Assembly: GCA_944323075.1 (NCBI GenBank)
Contig: CALURC010000007.1
Coordinates: 1-64,000, forward strand
Direction of reading: 5' to 3'
Length of the DNA stretch: 64,000 nt
DNA from: an uncultured Alistipes sp.
GTDB taxonomy: Bacteria > Bacteroidota > Bacteroidia > Bacteroidales > Rikenellaceae
A model generated the notes under the pieces. It did no database searches and was not told the DNA's origin. It was given only the letters and a program-made list of their open reading frames with translations. Both the position numbers and the translations under genes were made by a program. Below, piece by piece: positions 9,373 through 17,584 of this stretch. Every line of letters starts with the position of its first letter. The stretch's first letter is position 1.

Positions 9373-10371
9373 GTGATAGACATATCGAGTTTTGCAAATC
9401 CTAAATTGTTGTGGCTGTTGTGGCTGTTGGTGCCCATGATTGCACTCTATATCTATCGGCAGCGACAAGGTAAGGCTACGTTACAGATCTCTACGGTAGC
9501 TGGTGTGCGACGGGTTTCCCGCAGTATGAAATATTATTTTCGTCATCTTCCTTTTGTCTTGAGATGTATTGCTGTTGCACTGCTGATTGTCGCCTTGGCC
9601 CGTCCCCAAGGAATATCGAGCGATACGAACAGTACGACTGAAGGTATCGATATCGTTTTGGCGATCGACGTGTCGAGCAGTATGTTGGCACAGGACTTTC
9701 GGCCGGACCGGATCTCTGCGGCCAAGGAGACGGCGGCCAAATTCATTATGGACCGTCCGAACGACCGGATCGGATTGGTCGTCTTCGCCGGAGAGAGTTT
9801 TACACAGAGCCCGTTGACCACCGATAAGGCGTCTTTGGTCAACATTTTGGGTACGATCCGCAGCGGAATCATCGAGGACGGGACAGCGATCGGAAACGGT
9901 TTAGGGACGGCAATCAATCGGTTGCGTGAGAGCCAGGCCAAAAGTAAAGTCATCATTCTGTTGACCGATGGTGTCAACAACAGTGGGCAGATCGCTCCTT
10001 TGACAGCAGCCGAGATCGCTAAAACACTTGGAATCCGGGTCTATACGATCGGAGTGGGAAGTGAGGGTACGGCCCCCTATCCGGCAATCGATCCGTGGGG
10101 ACAGACCCGTTTTGTGCCGATGAAGGTCGAGATCGATGAGAAAATTTTGACCGAAATCGCGCAACAGACGGACGGAAAATATTTCCGTGCTACTGATAAC
10201 GATAAGTTGAAGACAATTTACGACGAGATCAATCAGATGGAAAAGAACCGGGTCGAAGTCGAAAACTTGACCCTATACCACGAACGGTTTACGTTTTTTG
10301 CCCTTGCCGCGTTGATTTTGCTCGTAGCAGAATATTTAATCCGGAATTTATGGCTTCGCCAGATCCCGTAA
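9373..10371 (+). CDS. batA: VWA-domain membrane protein BatA
   Basis: This 332-residue protein has two hydrophobic segments at the N-terminus (residues 11-28 and 56-76), a periplasmic von Willebrand A domain, and a closing membrane helix (residues 305-325). The metal-ion-dependent adhesion site is complete: LAIDVSSSMLAQDF (DxSxS), LTTDKASL and ILLTDGVNNSG. It starts with GTG at 9373, 38 bases after the TPR gene. BatA proteins were linked to oxygen tolerance in Bacteroides fragilis by genetics; the biochemical role is still open. Confidence 0.92.
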   Translation: MIDISSFANPKLLWLLWLLVPMIALYIYRQRQGKATLQISTVAGVRRVSRSMKYYFRHLPFVLRCIAVALLIVALARPQGISSDTNSTTEGIDIVLAIDVSSSMLAQDFRPDRISAAKETAAKFIMDRPNDRIGLVVFAGESFTQSPLTTDKASLVNILGTIRSGIIEDGTAIGNGLGTAINRLRESQAKSKVIILLTDGVNNSGQIAPLTAAEIAKTLGIRVYTIGVGSEGTAPYPAIDPWGQTRFVPMKVEIDEKILTEIAQQTDGKYFRATDNDKLKTIYDEINQMEKNRVEVENLTLYHERFTFFALAALILLVAEYLIRNLWLRQIP

Positions 10372-10384
10372 TTAACGTAAGATC

Positions 10385-11407
10385 ATGTTCAGATTTGCAG
10401 CACCAGAATATCTTTATCTGCTCATCCTATTGCCGGTTTTGGTCGGTATATATTGGTTGATGGTTCGGATGCGGCGGCGGTCGATGGAGCGTTTCGGTGA
10501 CCTCGAAACCCTTAAGACATTGATGCCGGAGTATTCGCCGAAGCGGATCCGGACCAAATTTATGTTTTTTGCATTGGCCCTCGTATTTATCGTAGTGGGC
10601 TTGGCGCGGCCTCAATTTGGTTCCAAATTGAAAGAGGTGACCCATACCGGTATCGAAATGATGTTGGCAGTGGATGTATCGAACAGTATGTTGGCTCAGG
10701 ATTTTCAACCGAGTAGATTGGAACGGACAAAGTTTGCCATTGATCGATTGATCGAACAGTTGCATCAGGATCGTATCGGGTTGATTGTTTTTGCAGGCGA
10801 CGCCTATATGCAGTTACCTATTACGTCCGATTATGTGACGGCTCGTTCGTTTGCCAACAACATCTCCCCAACAATGGTTTCGAAACAGGGAACAGCCATA
10901 GGAGCTGCGATCGATTTGGCTGCCAAATCGTTTTCTTCAAGCAGCGAAGGAAGTCGTGTGATTATCATTATTTCCGATGGAGAGAATCATGAAGATGATG
11001 CGATTGCTGCAGCTGAAGCGGCGGCCGAAAAGGGGATAAAGATCTATACGATCGGGATTGGAACGCCCGAAGGAGCACCGATACAGATCGACGGGAATTT
11101 CATTCAGGATGAAAACGGTGACATGGTCGTGTCGAAACTTGACGAACCGACGCTCGAGAAGATTGCTCTGTCAACAGGTGGTGCCTATATCCGTGCGACA
11201 AATCGGAGCATAGGTCTTGAAGAGATTGTCAAAAAAATCAATGAAATAGAGAAAAAAGATTTGACATCTACGATTTTTGAAGACTATAACGAACAGTATC
11301 AGTATTTGATTGGGATTGGATTGTTGCTGTTGTTGATTGAGCTTGCCATTCTTGAACGCAAAAGTCGTATTCTGAGTCACTTCAATATTTTTAAGAGAGA
11401 GAAATAA
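10385..11407 (+). CDS. batB: VWA-domain membrane protein BatB
   Basis: This is a paralogue of the preceding gene with the same plan over 340 residues. It has two N-terminal membrane segments, a VWA domain with LAVDVSNSMLAQDFQPSRLE and IIISDGENHEDDA, and a C-terminal membrane helix near residues 312-328. It begins 13 bases after batA. It is the last gene of the operon here; no full-length batD or batE follows, because the next gene is metX with its own promoter. Confidence 0.92.
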   Translation: MFRFAAPEYLYLLILLPVLVGIYWLMVRMRRRSMERFGDLETLKTLMPEYSPKRIRTKFMFFALALVFIVVGLARPQFGSKLKEVTHTGIEMMLAVDVSNSMLAQDFQPSRLERTKFAIDRLIEQLHQDRIGLIVFAGDAYMQLPITSDYVTARSFANNISPTMVSKQGTAIGAAIDLAAKSFSSSSEGSRVIIIISDGENHEDDAIAAAEAAAEKGIKIYTIGIGTPEGAPIQIDGNFIQDENGDMVVSKLDEPTLEKIALSTGGAYIRATNRSIGLEEIVKKINEIEKKDLTSTIFEDYNEQYQYLIGIGLLLLLIELAILERKSRILSHFNIFKREK

Positions 11408-11584
11408 CCGATTGCAGTAAAGTCCCGAAAATGTGCAGCCTCTTTTCTCTGGAGGCGTACCGGATCGGAAAAGGTCGGTTCTTGTTCTTTTGTTTCAGGC
11501 TTTTCCCGGTCGGGCTTAAGTGTGATTTCTGGAATGAATGTGCACTTTTCGTCCGAAAAACCTGTCGTTTTATCGAAATTCGAG

Positions 11585-11592
11585 TAAATTTG
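11585..11592 (+). promoter_or_regulatory. -7 promoter box of metX
   Basis: TAAATTTG matches TAnnTTTG, 25 bases before the start codon. The -33 element is not clear. Confidence 0.55.
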
Positions 11593-11617
11593 CAAATTGC
11601 TTGATTAAATCCACAAT

Positions 11618-12634
11618 ATGCCCGTACGCTATTTTACATACGACAAACCGTTTGAGTTAGAGAATGGAGAGGTCCTTCCTGAATTGACGATTGCATATCA
11701 TGTCTTTGGTAAGATGAGGAAGGATAATGTCGTGTGGGTGTGTCATGCCTTGACGGCCAATTCCGATGTGGCGGATTGGTGGCCGCATACGGTTGAGGCG
11801 GGTCGGTTCCTTGATCCGAGGCGATATTGTGTAATATGTGCGAACATTATCGGATCGCACTATGGTTCGACGGGGCCGATGAGCATCAATCCGAAAACCG
11901 GTTATCCGTATTACGGATCGTTCCCTTTTATTACTGTGCGTGATATGGTAAAGGCCCATTTCTTGTTGGCGGATTATCTCGGTATTACATCGGCTCATGC
12001 GGTTATCGGTAGTTCGATCGGAGGCTTTCAAGCCTTGGAAATGGTGTTGACCCGCCCTGATTTTGCGGGACGGCTTGTCCTGATTGCCACGGCAGCGCGC
12101 AGTCAACCGTGGTCCATCGCGTTGAACGAATCTCAGCGGATGGCGATTGAAACAGATGAGAGTTTTGGCCTTGAGTCCGAAAATGCCGGGAAAAAGGGAA
12201 TGCGGGTGTCTCGGTCTATAGGTCTGCTCAGTTATAGGGGCTCTTCGGCCTATAATGCAACGCAGCAGGAGAATGATAACCTCTATAAAATTGCAGGTTT
12301 TCGGGCAACGACGTATCAGCAGTATCAAGGAGACAAGCTTTGTCGGCGATTCAATGCCTATTCCTATTATCGGTTGACCCAAGCCTTTGATTCGCATAAT
12401 GTAGGACGCTATCGTGGTGGTGTCGAAAGTGCATTATCATCGATCGGATGTCCAACAATGGTGGTGGGAATCTCGTCGGATATTTTGTTCCCGGTTTCCG
12501 AACAGGTTTTTTTGTATAAACATATTCCCGATTGTCAGTTGAGGTTGATCGATTCACCATTCGGACATGACGGTTTTTTGGTCGAATACGATAAGTTGAA
12601 CGCGTTACTCAAACCTTTTATAGGAGCTAAATAG
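11618..12634 (+). CDS. metX: Homoserine O-acetyltransferase
   Basis: This enzyme transfers an acetyl group from acetyl-CoA to homoserine in methionine synthesis. It is an alpha/beta hydrolase of 338 residues. The nucleophile elbow is VIGSSIGGFQALEM, the region IIGSHYGSTGPMSINP matches the substrate-binding signature of MetX proteins, and the catalytic histidine lies in SPFGHDGFL close to the end. No MetW-like fusion is present. It stands as a single gene with its own -7 box. Acetyl and succinyl specificity cannot be separated securely from sequence alone, so the acyl donor is inferred. Confidence 0.88.
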   Translation: MPVRYFTYDKPFELENGEVLPELTIAYHVFGKMRKDNVVWVCHALTANSDVADWWPHTVEAGRFLDPRRYCVICANIIGSHYGSTGPMSINPKTGYPYYGSFPFITVRDMVKAHFLLADYLGITSAHAVIGSSIGGFQALEMVLTRPDFAGRLVLIATAARSQPWSIALNESQRMAIETDESFGLESENAGKKGMRVSRSIGLLSYRGSSAYNATQQENDNLYKIAGFRATTYQQYQGDKLCRRFNAYSYYRLTQAFDSHNVGRYRGGVESALSSIGCPTMVVGISSDILFPVSEQVFLYKHIPDCQLRLIDSPFGHDGFLVEYDKLNALLKPFIGAK

Positions 12635-12815
12635 TTGAATTGACTTCAAGGGCTGTTCCACTACGGCGTTTTTCTATTCTGAAAGGCGGAAAAATGAAAT
12701 TTAGAGTATAAAATAAAGCGTTGTAATTTGCAGTTTATCAATTGTTTGTCTGGAAGTGACTTGTCGGAGGTCGTAAATTTAGTCGGTGAAAGGTGCAAAT
12801 GCCATAAAGTGTGTG

Positions 12816-12823
12816 TATTTTTG
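12816..12823 (+). promoter_or_regulatory. -7 promoter box of purD
   Basis: TATTTTTG matches TAnnTTTG and lies about 38 bases before ATG 12862. It overlaps an upstream GTG in the same frame, which therefore cannot be the start. Confidence 0.6.
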
Positions 12824-12861
12824 CAATGATTTTGCAATATCGGAAAGTTAAATATACTACC

Positions 12862-14151
12862 ATGAAATATCCTGAATCGGTAAATATTCTTTTGTTGGGA
12901 TCTGGAGGCCGTGAGCATGCCTTTGCTTGGAAAATCGCTCAAAGTAAACGCTTGGCCCGATTGTTCATCGCTCCGGGAAATGCCGGTACGGTCGCATGTG
13001 GAACCAATGTCGAGATTAATCCGACGAATTTTGCATCAGTGAAGCAGTTCGTCCTCTCGAATAACATCAATATGGTAGTGGTCGGACCCGAAGACCCTTT
13101 GGTGAAAGGCATTGCCGATTTCTTTAAAGAGGACCATCAGATCAGTAATATTCCTGTGATCGGTCCGTCGTCCGCAGGAGCGCGGCTCGAAGGGAGTAAG
13201 GAGTTCGCCAAACAGTTTATGGAACGTCACGATATTCCGACTGCCGCCTATCGTAGTTTTACAAAGAAAAGTATCGATGAAGCTTATGCATTCCTTGAAA
13301 CGTTGAAAGCTCCTTATGTGCTGAAGGCTGATGGGTTGGCCGCTGGCAAAGGAGTGTTGATCATCGACTCTCTGGATCAAGCCAAAAAAGAGTTGGCATC
13401 CATGTTCGACGGTCGTTTCGGACGGGCGAGTGATACGGTTGTGATTGAAGAGTTCCTTTCAGGCATCGAATGTTCGGTCTTTGTGGCTACTGATGGAAAG
13501 AATTTTAAGGTTTTGCCAGTAGCAAAGGATTACAAACGCGTCGGTGTAGGAGATACCGGTCCGAATACAGGTGGAATGGGGGCTGTGTCTCCTGTCCCCT
13601 TTGCTGACGAACGTTTCATGGAACAGGTGGTTGAAACGATCGTCAAACCTACTGTCGCAGGTTTGCAGGCAGATAAGATAGACTATAAAGGTTTTATTTT
13701 TATCGGGTTGATGAATGTCTCCGGAAAACCTTATGTGATCGAATACAACGTACGGATGGGTGATCCCGAGACTGAGGTCGTATTGCCAAGAATTGAATCC
13801 GATCTGATCGAGCTGTTTCAGAGTATGGCTTACGGGAAATTGGATCAGTACGAACTGAAAATATCTCCGTTGACGGCAACGACTGTCGTTTGTGTATCGG
13901 GGGGTTATCCCGGAGACTATCCGAAAGGATTTGAGATTACAGGCCTTCGTAACGTGACAGGCAGTACTGTATTCCATGCAGGGACTGCTTTGAAAGGGAA
14001 CAAGGTTTATACTTCAGGAGGACGGGTTTTGGCTGTAACTTCGTTGGGTGACTCTATAACGGATGCAGTGGCGAAATCATATGCTTCGATTGAAAAAATA
14101 GATTACGAAGGAAAGTATTTCCGTCAGGATATCGGACAAGATCTTTTGTAG
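12862..14151 (+). CDS. purD: Phosphoribosylamine-glycine ligase
   Basis: GAR synthetase joins phosphoribosylamine and glycine using ATP in purine synthesis. The 429 residues open with the N-domain motif LLLGSGGREHAFAWKIAQS. They continue with the ATP-grasp region (YVLKADGLAAGKGVLI) and the signature RMGDPETEVVLPRI. The ATG at 12862 is chosen because the longer frame would run through the promoter and because family proteins start just before the GSGGREHA loop. A membrane protein gene follows after 20 bases. Confidence 0.95.
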   Translation: MKYPESVNILLLGSGGREHAFAWKIAQSKRLARLFIAPGNAGTVACGTNVEINPTNFASVKQFVLSNNINMVVVGPEDPLVKGIADFFKEDHQISNIPVIGPSSAGARLEGSKEFAKQFMERHDIPTAAYRSFTKKSIDEAYAFLETLKAPYVLKADGLAAGKGVLIIDSLDQAKKELASMFDGRFGRASDTVVIEEFLSGIECSVFVATDGKNFKVLPVAKDYKRVGVGDTGPNTGGMGAVSPVPFADERFMEQVVETIVKPTVAGLQADKIDYKGFIFIGLMNVSGKPYVIEYNVRMGDPETEVVLPRIESDLIELFQSMAYGKLDQYELKISPLTATTVVCVSGGYPGDYPKGFEITGLRNVTGSTVFHAGTALKGNKVYTSGGRVLAVTSLGDSITDAVAKSYASIEKIDYEGKYFRQDIGQDLL

Positions 14152-14171
14152 CCGATTAACGGAGGGCGTCT

Positions 14172-15176
14172 ATGGGTAATGTCATTCGTTTGAGTCTCGG
14201 TTGGACGCTGCTCCTGTTTTTCCTGCTTTTGCTTCTCTTTGGGACAAATGCCGGTGTAGTAGGATCAGTTCCTGCCACCGGCTTTTTTATGGATATGCCC
14301 ATAGGGGTGCTATTGGAACGTTTTGCTGCCGGAAATCCTGTAACGGGGGCTGTATTGGACAGCCTGTTGATGCTCATAAATAGCGGCTTGCTGATTCGCA
14401 TTGTCTCTCGGAACATGATTCTTGCAGATCGAAGCTATCTGTCGATCGTCGTTTATGTGGCGATCGGTGCAGGATGTACAACGCTTGGGTATAGCTCTTT
14501 GCCTGTATTCGTGCTGTCGTTTCTGATGATCAGTTCTTTTGGCCTGATGCTCTCTTCGTTCCGACGGGTCGTTCGTTATGGAGATTTGTTTAACTCGACC
14601 CTGCTCGCAGGAATCGCTTTGCTGATTTGGTCACATGCTGTTGTCTATTTGTTGTTGTTGCCTGTCTCCTTGATTATATTTAAGAAAGATGGCCGAGAGT
14701 GTATTGTTGCGTTAACGGGATACGTTCTTCCGATGGCTATTTGTTCTTATGTATATTGGGGAATGGGACATCCGATATCGTATGTCTTTTATCAGCTTTG
14801 TGAAGGGATAGTTGCTATGTTCAATGCTGAATTTGTTCCCCAAGGATGGTTGCATCCCGCATTGTTACTCTTTTGGGGTATTGCATTGACTGTTTGTGTC
14901 CTTTCGGTTATTTCGTCCATGAAACGAGCCCCGACGCTGCGGACACGTACCTACAAGGCGTTTGTCTATTTTTTATGGATTTTGATATGTTCGCTGTTGC
15001 CGTTTTGTTTGCCTGGTCGCTCACTGCTTGACTGTGTGCTTATCTCTGTTCCTATGGCAATTTTAATCCCTTCGTACCTGGTCCGCCTGCATGGATGGAT
15101 CCCGCAGACGGTCTACTTGTTGATGTTAGTGGCCATCGTTGTCTATAACCTTTTCCCTGATCTAACTATCGGGTAG
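14172..15176 (+). CDS. Multi-pass membrane protein of unknown function
   Basis: The 334 residues are hydrophobic with about nine or ten transmembrane segments and short loops. No catalytic motif is recognised. Bacteroidales carry similar membrane proteins of unknown role next to purine genes, but I cannot name a family securely. It starts 20 bases after purD and is probably co-transcribed. Its 3' end overlaps by 11 bases the 3' end of the convergent lipid kinase gene. Confidence 0.7.
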   Translation: MGNVIRLSLGWTLLLFFLLLLLFGTNAGVVGSVPATGFFMDMPIGVLLERFAAGNPVTGAVLDSLLMLINSGLLIRIVSRNMILADRSYLSIVVYVAIGAGCTTLGYSSLPVFVLSFLMISSFGLMLSSFRRVVRYGDLFNSTLLAGIALLIWSHAVVYLLLLPVSLIIFKKDGRECIVALTGYVLPMAICSYVYWGMGHPISYVFYQLCEGIVAMFNAEFVPQGWLHPALLLFWGIALTVCVLSVISSMKRAPTLRTRTYKAFVYFLWILICSLLPFCLPGRSLLDCVLISVPMAILIPSYLVRLHGWIPQTVYLLMLVAIVVYNLFPDLTIG

Positions 15177-16086
15177 TTTCGTTTCTTTTCTTTTTACTTG
15201 AGGCGGCGGGTACGATGATGCGAAGAGCTCCTTTTTCGCACGTAATGTGGATTGGGAACCGAGGTCCTTGTTGTCCGTCGATGTCGGTCGACTCATCGTT
15301 GTAGGAGTTGACCGTAATATCGTCACTCTTGAAGTAGACCACTCCGGGTGGATAACTTCCTGTGTTTCGTTTGATAAAGTGAAAAATTGTTCGGATCGTT
15401 TCGATGGACCGGTCGCCTTTGATGATGATGACATCCAGTAGACCGTCGTCGGGTTCGGCCATATAGGCAAAGCGCATCTGTCCGGCTGTGCGCCCGTTGA
15501 AAACGAAAAAGATTAGCGATGATCCGTCGTAACTTTCGTCTTTGGTCTCGATGGAGATGTGCATCTTTCTGAAGTTCGGGATCTCGCCCAATCCGCCGAA
15601 GTAATAAGCCAACTTGCCGAATGTGTTTTTCAGAATCGTGGGTGTCTTTTGAGAGATGTCCGTGAAGAGTCCGCAACTGAACACGTTGACGAAATATTCG
15701 TTATTGGCACGTCCCAGATCGACCCGTTGTTCGGTTCCAGCGAGAATTCTCCGGCAGGCACGTCCCAGATCGGACGGTACACCCATCATGTGAGAGAAAT
15801 CGTTGGCCGTACCGGTCGGCAATACGGCGATCGGCAGATCCATTCCGAACCGTTTCATAGCATTGACGACGTAGTTGATCGTTCCGTCGCCGCCGGCGAT
15901 CAGGATGTGGAAATAGGTCTCGTCGATTCCCTGTAACATATCCTGCTCTTCGTTATCGCTGAAGTTGAGACGATAGGGTTCAATCAGGCATCCGTGTGCC
16001 TGATAAATCTCGATAATCTTGTCGAGCCACTCGGTGATGACGGTCTCTCCTGACTGTGGATTATAGATAAAGCGAACGCGTTTCAT
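15166..16086 (-). CDS. Diacylglycerol/lipid kinase family protein (YegS/BmrU-like)
   Basis: The 306 residues show the lipid-kinase catalytic domain. An N-terminal FIYNPQSGET nucleotide-binding strand is followed by HILIAGGDGTINYVVNAM with the GGDGT signature and by LPTGTANDFSHMMGVP. The C-terminal beta-sandwich domain includes DDGLLDVIIIKGD. Substrate (diacylglycerol, undecaprenol or another lipid) is not decided by the sequence. It lies 28 bases downstream of apbE on the same strand. Confidence 0.9.
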   Translation of the reverse strand: MKRVRFIYNPQSGETVITEWLDKIIEIYQAHGCLIEPYRLNFSDNEEQDMLQGIDETYFHILIAGGDGTINYVVNAMKRFGMDLPIAVLPTGTANDFSHMMGVPSDLGRACRRILAGTEQRVDLGRANNEYFVNVFSCGLFTDISQKTPTILKNTFGKLAYYFGGLGEIPNFRKMHISIETKDESYDGSSLIFFVFNGRTAGQMRFAYMAEPDDGLLDVIIIKGDRSIETIRTIFHFIKRNTGSYPPGVVYFKSDDITVNSYNDESTDIDGQQGPRFPIHITCEKGALRIIVPAASSKKKRNETTR

Positions 16087-16114
16087 TTCTTCTCCTGTTA
16101 ATTAGAATGTGGAT

Positions 16115-17152
16115 TCAGTGTTTCGGCTGCGGAACGATCATCGAGGCTAACCCGGGGGTGACGTAGGTCTTGAGCTTGCCTGCATCGTCCGAATAAATGA
16201 GGTAGGCCTGCAGATCGGGGCGTGTCGACAGAAATTCCTTGCTGCGGTCGAGGCCCAATATCATGAACAGGGTTCCGTAGGCATCGGCCAGCGTTGCTGT
16301 CGATGCCACGACCGTAGCCGATAACAGGTTGCTGATAACCGGTTCTCCGGTACGTGCATCGATCGTGTGAACGATTTTACGGCCGTCGTCTGTCGTATAG
16401 TATTTGCGGTAGTTTCCCGAAGTGGCCAAACCTTGCCCGCTTATGCCGATAATGACTTGAAGATCGGCTCCCGGTGTGAGATTCCCTTCGATCGGACGAT
16501 CGATGCCTACTTGCCAGGCCTTGTCGTTCGCGTTGGTCCCCCGACAAAAAATCTCACCGCCCATTTCGATGATGTAGTTCTCGAATCCTTTGGTGTCAAG
16601 CCAAGAGGCGACGAAATCGACCGTAGCGCCCTGTGCCAGAGAGTTCAGGTCGATCTGCATGTTGCTGTTTTGTTTTGTCAGACGGCCGTCACGGATCGAG
16701 ATTTTTTCGTAACCGACCAGTTGTAGCAATGAGTCGACATTCGGGGCTTCGGAAGTAGAATCTTCTGCAAAGCCGTAGGCCGCTGTCAGTGGTTTGATCG
16801 TGACGTCGTAGGCACCATCGCTCTCCCGACTGATCTTTTCGGCTTGTTCGATGCAGCGGGTGATGAATGAGTCGACCGAGTCGGTCTCATTGCGGTTCAG
16901 CCGACTCAGCAGCGATTCCGGATTGTAAAGCGACATCGAATTGTCTACTACCAAAAAGAGGCTGTCGATTTCGTATTTCAACGATTCATTGTCGTAACCG
17001 GTTCCTTTTAGCACGATATGGTAGGTACCGCCTTGAGCAAAGCCATCGATAACCGTCCGATTTTCCTTCGGATCGGGTCTCCCTGAACAACAATATGAAA
17101 ATGTGGCTATGACTATAAGCCAGATACTTTGTCTGATGCAGTGGTGTAACAT
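16115..17152 (-). CDS. apbE: FAD:protein FMN transferase, lipoprotein
   Basis: ApbE enzymes attach FMN covalently to threonine residues of flavoproteins such as the NqrB, NqrC and RnfG subunits, on the outer face of the inner membrane. The 345 residues start with a lipoprotein signal ending at SYCCSG. Motifs are MSLYNPESLLSRLN, GAYDVTIKPLTAAYG, IDLNSLAQGATVD, YIIEMGGEIFCRG and the metal-binding region ATLADAYGTLFMILG near the end. The lipid kinase gene follows on the same strand. Confidence 0.93.
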   Translation of the reverse strand: MLHHCIRQSIWLIVIATFSYCCSGRPDPKENRTVIDGFAQGGTYHIVLKGTGYDNESLKYEIDSLFLVVDNSMSLYNPESLLSRLNRNETDSVDSFITRCIEQAEKISRESDGAYDVTIKPLTAAYGFAEDSTSEAPNVDSLLQLVGYEKISIRDGRLTKQNSNMQIDLNSLAQGATVDFVASWLDTKGFENYIIEMGGEIFCRGTNANDKAWQVGIDRPIEGNLTPGADLQVIIGISGQGLATSGNYRKYYTTDDGRKIVHTIDARTGEPVISNLLSATVVASTATLADAYGTLFMILGLDRSKEFLSTRPDLQAYLIYSDDAGKLKTYVTPGLASMIVPQPKH

Positions 17153-17217
17153 ATCATGTATTGATGACTATATCAGACAAAAATATCGATTTTCTGTGAT
17201 TTCCCAATTATTTTTTG

Positions 17218-17225
17218 TTACTTTG
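17218..17225 (+). promoter_or_regulatory. -7 promoter box of the thiamine operon
   Basis: TTACTTTG is one mismatch from TAnnTTTG and sits directly before the riboswitch, so transcription would start at about 17232. Confidence 0.5.
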
Positions 17226-17237
17226 CAGGGTATAAAT

Positions 17238-17325
17238 CCAGATAAGGGAAAACGGGGGTGCCGAAATTAAAGGCTGAGATTACACCCTAAAACACCTGAT
17301 ACGGTTAATGCCGTCGGAGGGAGTT
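17238..17325 (+). ncRNA. TPP riboswitch (THI element)
   Basis: The conserved THI-box segments are present in order: CGGGGGTGCC (from 17253), GGCTGAGATTACACCC (17272-17286), CCTGATACGGTTAATGCCG (17295-17313) and the closing GGAGGGA. The CTGAGA and CCTGATxxxGxTAATxCCGxCG blocks are the diagnostic pyrimidine and pyrophosphate sensor elements. The element lies about 60 bases before thiS and should shut off the thiamine genes when thiamine pyrophosphate is plentiful. Confidence 0.96.
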
Positions 17326-17384
17326 TTCCACCTGCAACGTGCTCCGTGTACCGTGTTCCCTTTATCGTCTTCGATAATGTGACT

Positions 17385-17582
17385 ATGGAAGTTTTTTTGA
17401 ACGGGGCGAAAATCACTACACAAGCCGCTACACTCGCTGAATTACTCGAGGAACAACACGTTCCGACGGAAGGTATAGCTGTGGCCATCGGAATCCGGAT
17501 CATCCGGCGTGCCGAGTGGACTACGACGCCGATTGCCGATCAGGCTGAAATTACGTTGATCCGTGCTACGCAAGGAGGTTGA
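17385..17582 (+). CDS. thiS: Sulfur carrier protein ThiS
   Basis: This 65-residue ubiquitin-like protein carries sulfur as a C-terminal thiocarboxylate for thiazole formation. It ends in RATQGG, the essential Gly-Gly tail. The ATG at 17385 gives MEVFLNGAKITT, the usual beginning; upstream in-frame starts lie close to the riboswitch. Its last bases carry the strong ribosome site AAGGAGG for the next gene. No ThiF adenylyltransferase gene is in this operon. Confidence 0.92.
   Translation: MEVFLNGAKITTQAATLAELLEEQHVPTEGIAVAIGIRIIRRAEWTTTPIADQAEITLIRATQGG
17572..17578 (+). promoter_or_regulatory. Strong Shine-Dalgarno site for the TenI-ThiE gene
   Basis: AAGGAGG lies 6 bases before ATG 17585. 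Such strong sites are unusual in this window and decide for this ATG over the TTG at 17579. Confidence 0.75.
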
Positions 17583-17584
17583 TT

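Noticed and set aside
8865-9437. Alternative frames over the N/Q-rich tract on both strands, including an I/L-rich one
   Set aside because: They are produced by the repetitive codons of the BatC-like gene; the TPR frame has start, signal peptide and operon context.
11377-11595. Minus-strand frame between batB and metX
   Set aside because: No family features; it overlaps the metX promoter and the end of batB.
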